NCBI GenBank assembly: GCA_031763025.1
Contig: JASSKH010000003.1
Coordinates: forward strand, 3,710,718 to 3,774,717
Direction of reading: 5' to 3'
From: Macrocystis pyrifera
Lineage: Eukaryota; Sar; Phaeophyceae; Laminariales; Laminariaceae
DNA length: 64,000 nucleotides
Notes under the pieces: model-generated
Told to the model about the DNA's origin: nothing
Databases searched by the model: none
Seen by the model: the letters and a program-made list of their open reading frames with translations, nothing else
In this document: positions 63,520 to 64,000 of the stretch, one piece after another
How the letters are laid out: the number at the start of each line of letters is the position of its first letter
Position numbering within the stretch: position 1 is the stretch's first letter
Translations under genes and position numbers: made by a program

Positions 63520-64000
63520 GGTGTGCAATTATTCCGCATGATTTTTTATTGCGCGAATGGTACGCTGCGGCCATGTCGGCTTCCTTCTTTGTGCTTGTTA
63601 TTGAAAGTCGGTCATGTCGACTTTCTTCTTAGTGCTTGTTGTGGAATGTAGGTGTTGCTGAATGTCGCTAACGGCCGTCTTATGTTACAGTACATACTGT
63701 GTGGGCGGGGCGGGGCATGGGTCCGGGCTGGGGAGAGCGCGAGTAGGGGGAGGCGCGTGTGGTGGCGTTGTCGGCTATCGCATCATACTCGTCCGGCTTT
63801 TCGTAAGGGGATCAGTGACAATTATCAACGTGTCATGCAGGCTTCGTTGGTTCTGTTTCACTGTTCCCACTGTGTTTTAGAGGTGGTCGGAGTCCACAGA
63901 TCAAATCCATGTATCGTCGAGCTCCAGTATGCTGCTGTTGTTGCGGCGGGGTAGTTCAAGGCAACAACAGTGACACAAAATCTGGTAGAGTAGCACCTCC
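63520..64000. other. 3' flank of the RING gene
   Basis: No supported gene. Contains two copies of an about 50-bp repeat around CGGYCATGTCGRCTTYCTTC and TTAGTGCTTGTT (63570-63650). Confidence 0.4.

Overview
This is a TE-rich stretch of a eukaryotic nuclear genome. Coding sequence is broken into short exons with GT-AG introns of about 0.1 to 6.4 kb. The window holds a chromodomain Ty3/gypsy element, a tyrosine-recombinase (DIRS-like) retroelement, tRNA-derived SINEs, several MITE families and many micro- and minisatellites. The long introns, moderate GC and TE mix fit a stramenopile, most likely a brown alga. That assignment is inference (about 0.6); no taxonomic marker gene is present.

Layout. 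1-13 kb: a Ser/Arg-rich coding exon (minus strand), then a seven-exon minus-strand gene (3530-12627, 5' end unresolved) for a two-TM membrane protein with a DEG/ENaC-like FP-x-I-T-I-C motif and a Gly-rich pre-TM2 segment. Its introns hold a SINE, a MITE and two minisatellites. 13-21 kb: no convincing gene; MITEs, tandem duplications and a CAG array. 21.2-26.9 kb: a Ty3/gypsy chromovirus with one uninterrupted 5.2-kb ORF, LTRs identical by eye and a 4-bp TSD, so a very recent insertion. 27-33 kb: a 0.9-kb CAC/ACC triplet array and unresolved sequence.

33-56 kb: the most interesting block. A plus-strand gene (42688-55013) can be assembled from 12 exons whose phases all agree. It encodes a 567-aa secretory or membrane protein with a signal peptide, a long Cys-rich ectodomain with repeated C-x-C motifs, hydrophobic TM segments and a short basic tail. 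Its 3' half and a convergent downstream gene (minus, 55567-55874) are duplicated in inverted orientation at 33.1-37.0 kb. That copy keeps its introns but is a pseudogene with frameshifts, stops and a retroposon insertion. Intron 1 of the intact gene carries a Russian-doll nest: a SINE split by a 4.7-kb long-TIR, 9-bp-TSD (Mutator-like) element, itself split by a 1.8-kb, 8-bp-TSD (hAT-like) element built of short GGAAGT/ACTTCC palindromes.

56-62 kb: a degenerate tyrosine-recombinase retrotransposon (minus strand: RT, RNase H, YR) with two frameshifts, two in-frame stops and a His at the expected nucleophilic Tyr, followed by split direct repeats. 62.8-63.5 kb: two exons of a RING-finger gene. 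The host genes share no evident pathway. The coherent themes are membrane or secretory proteins whose introns act as TE reservoirs, and a local inverted duplication that made a pseudogene.
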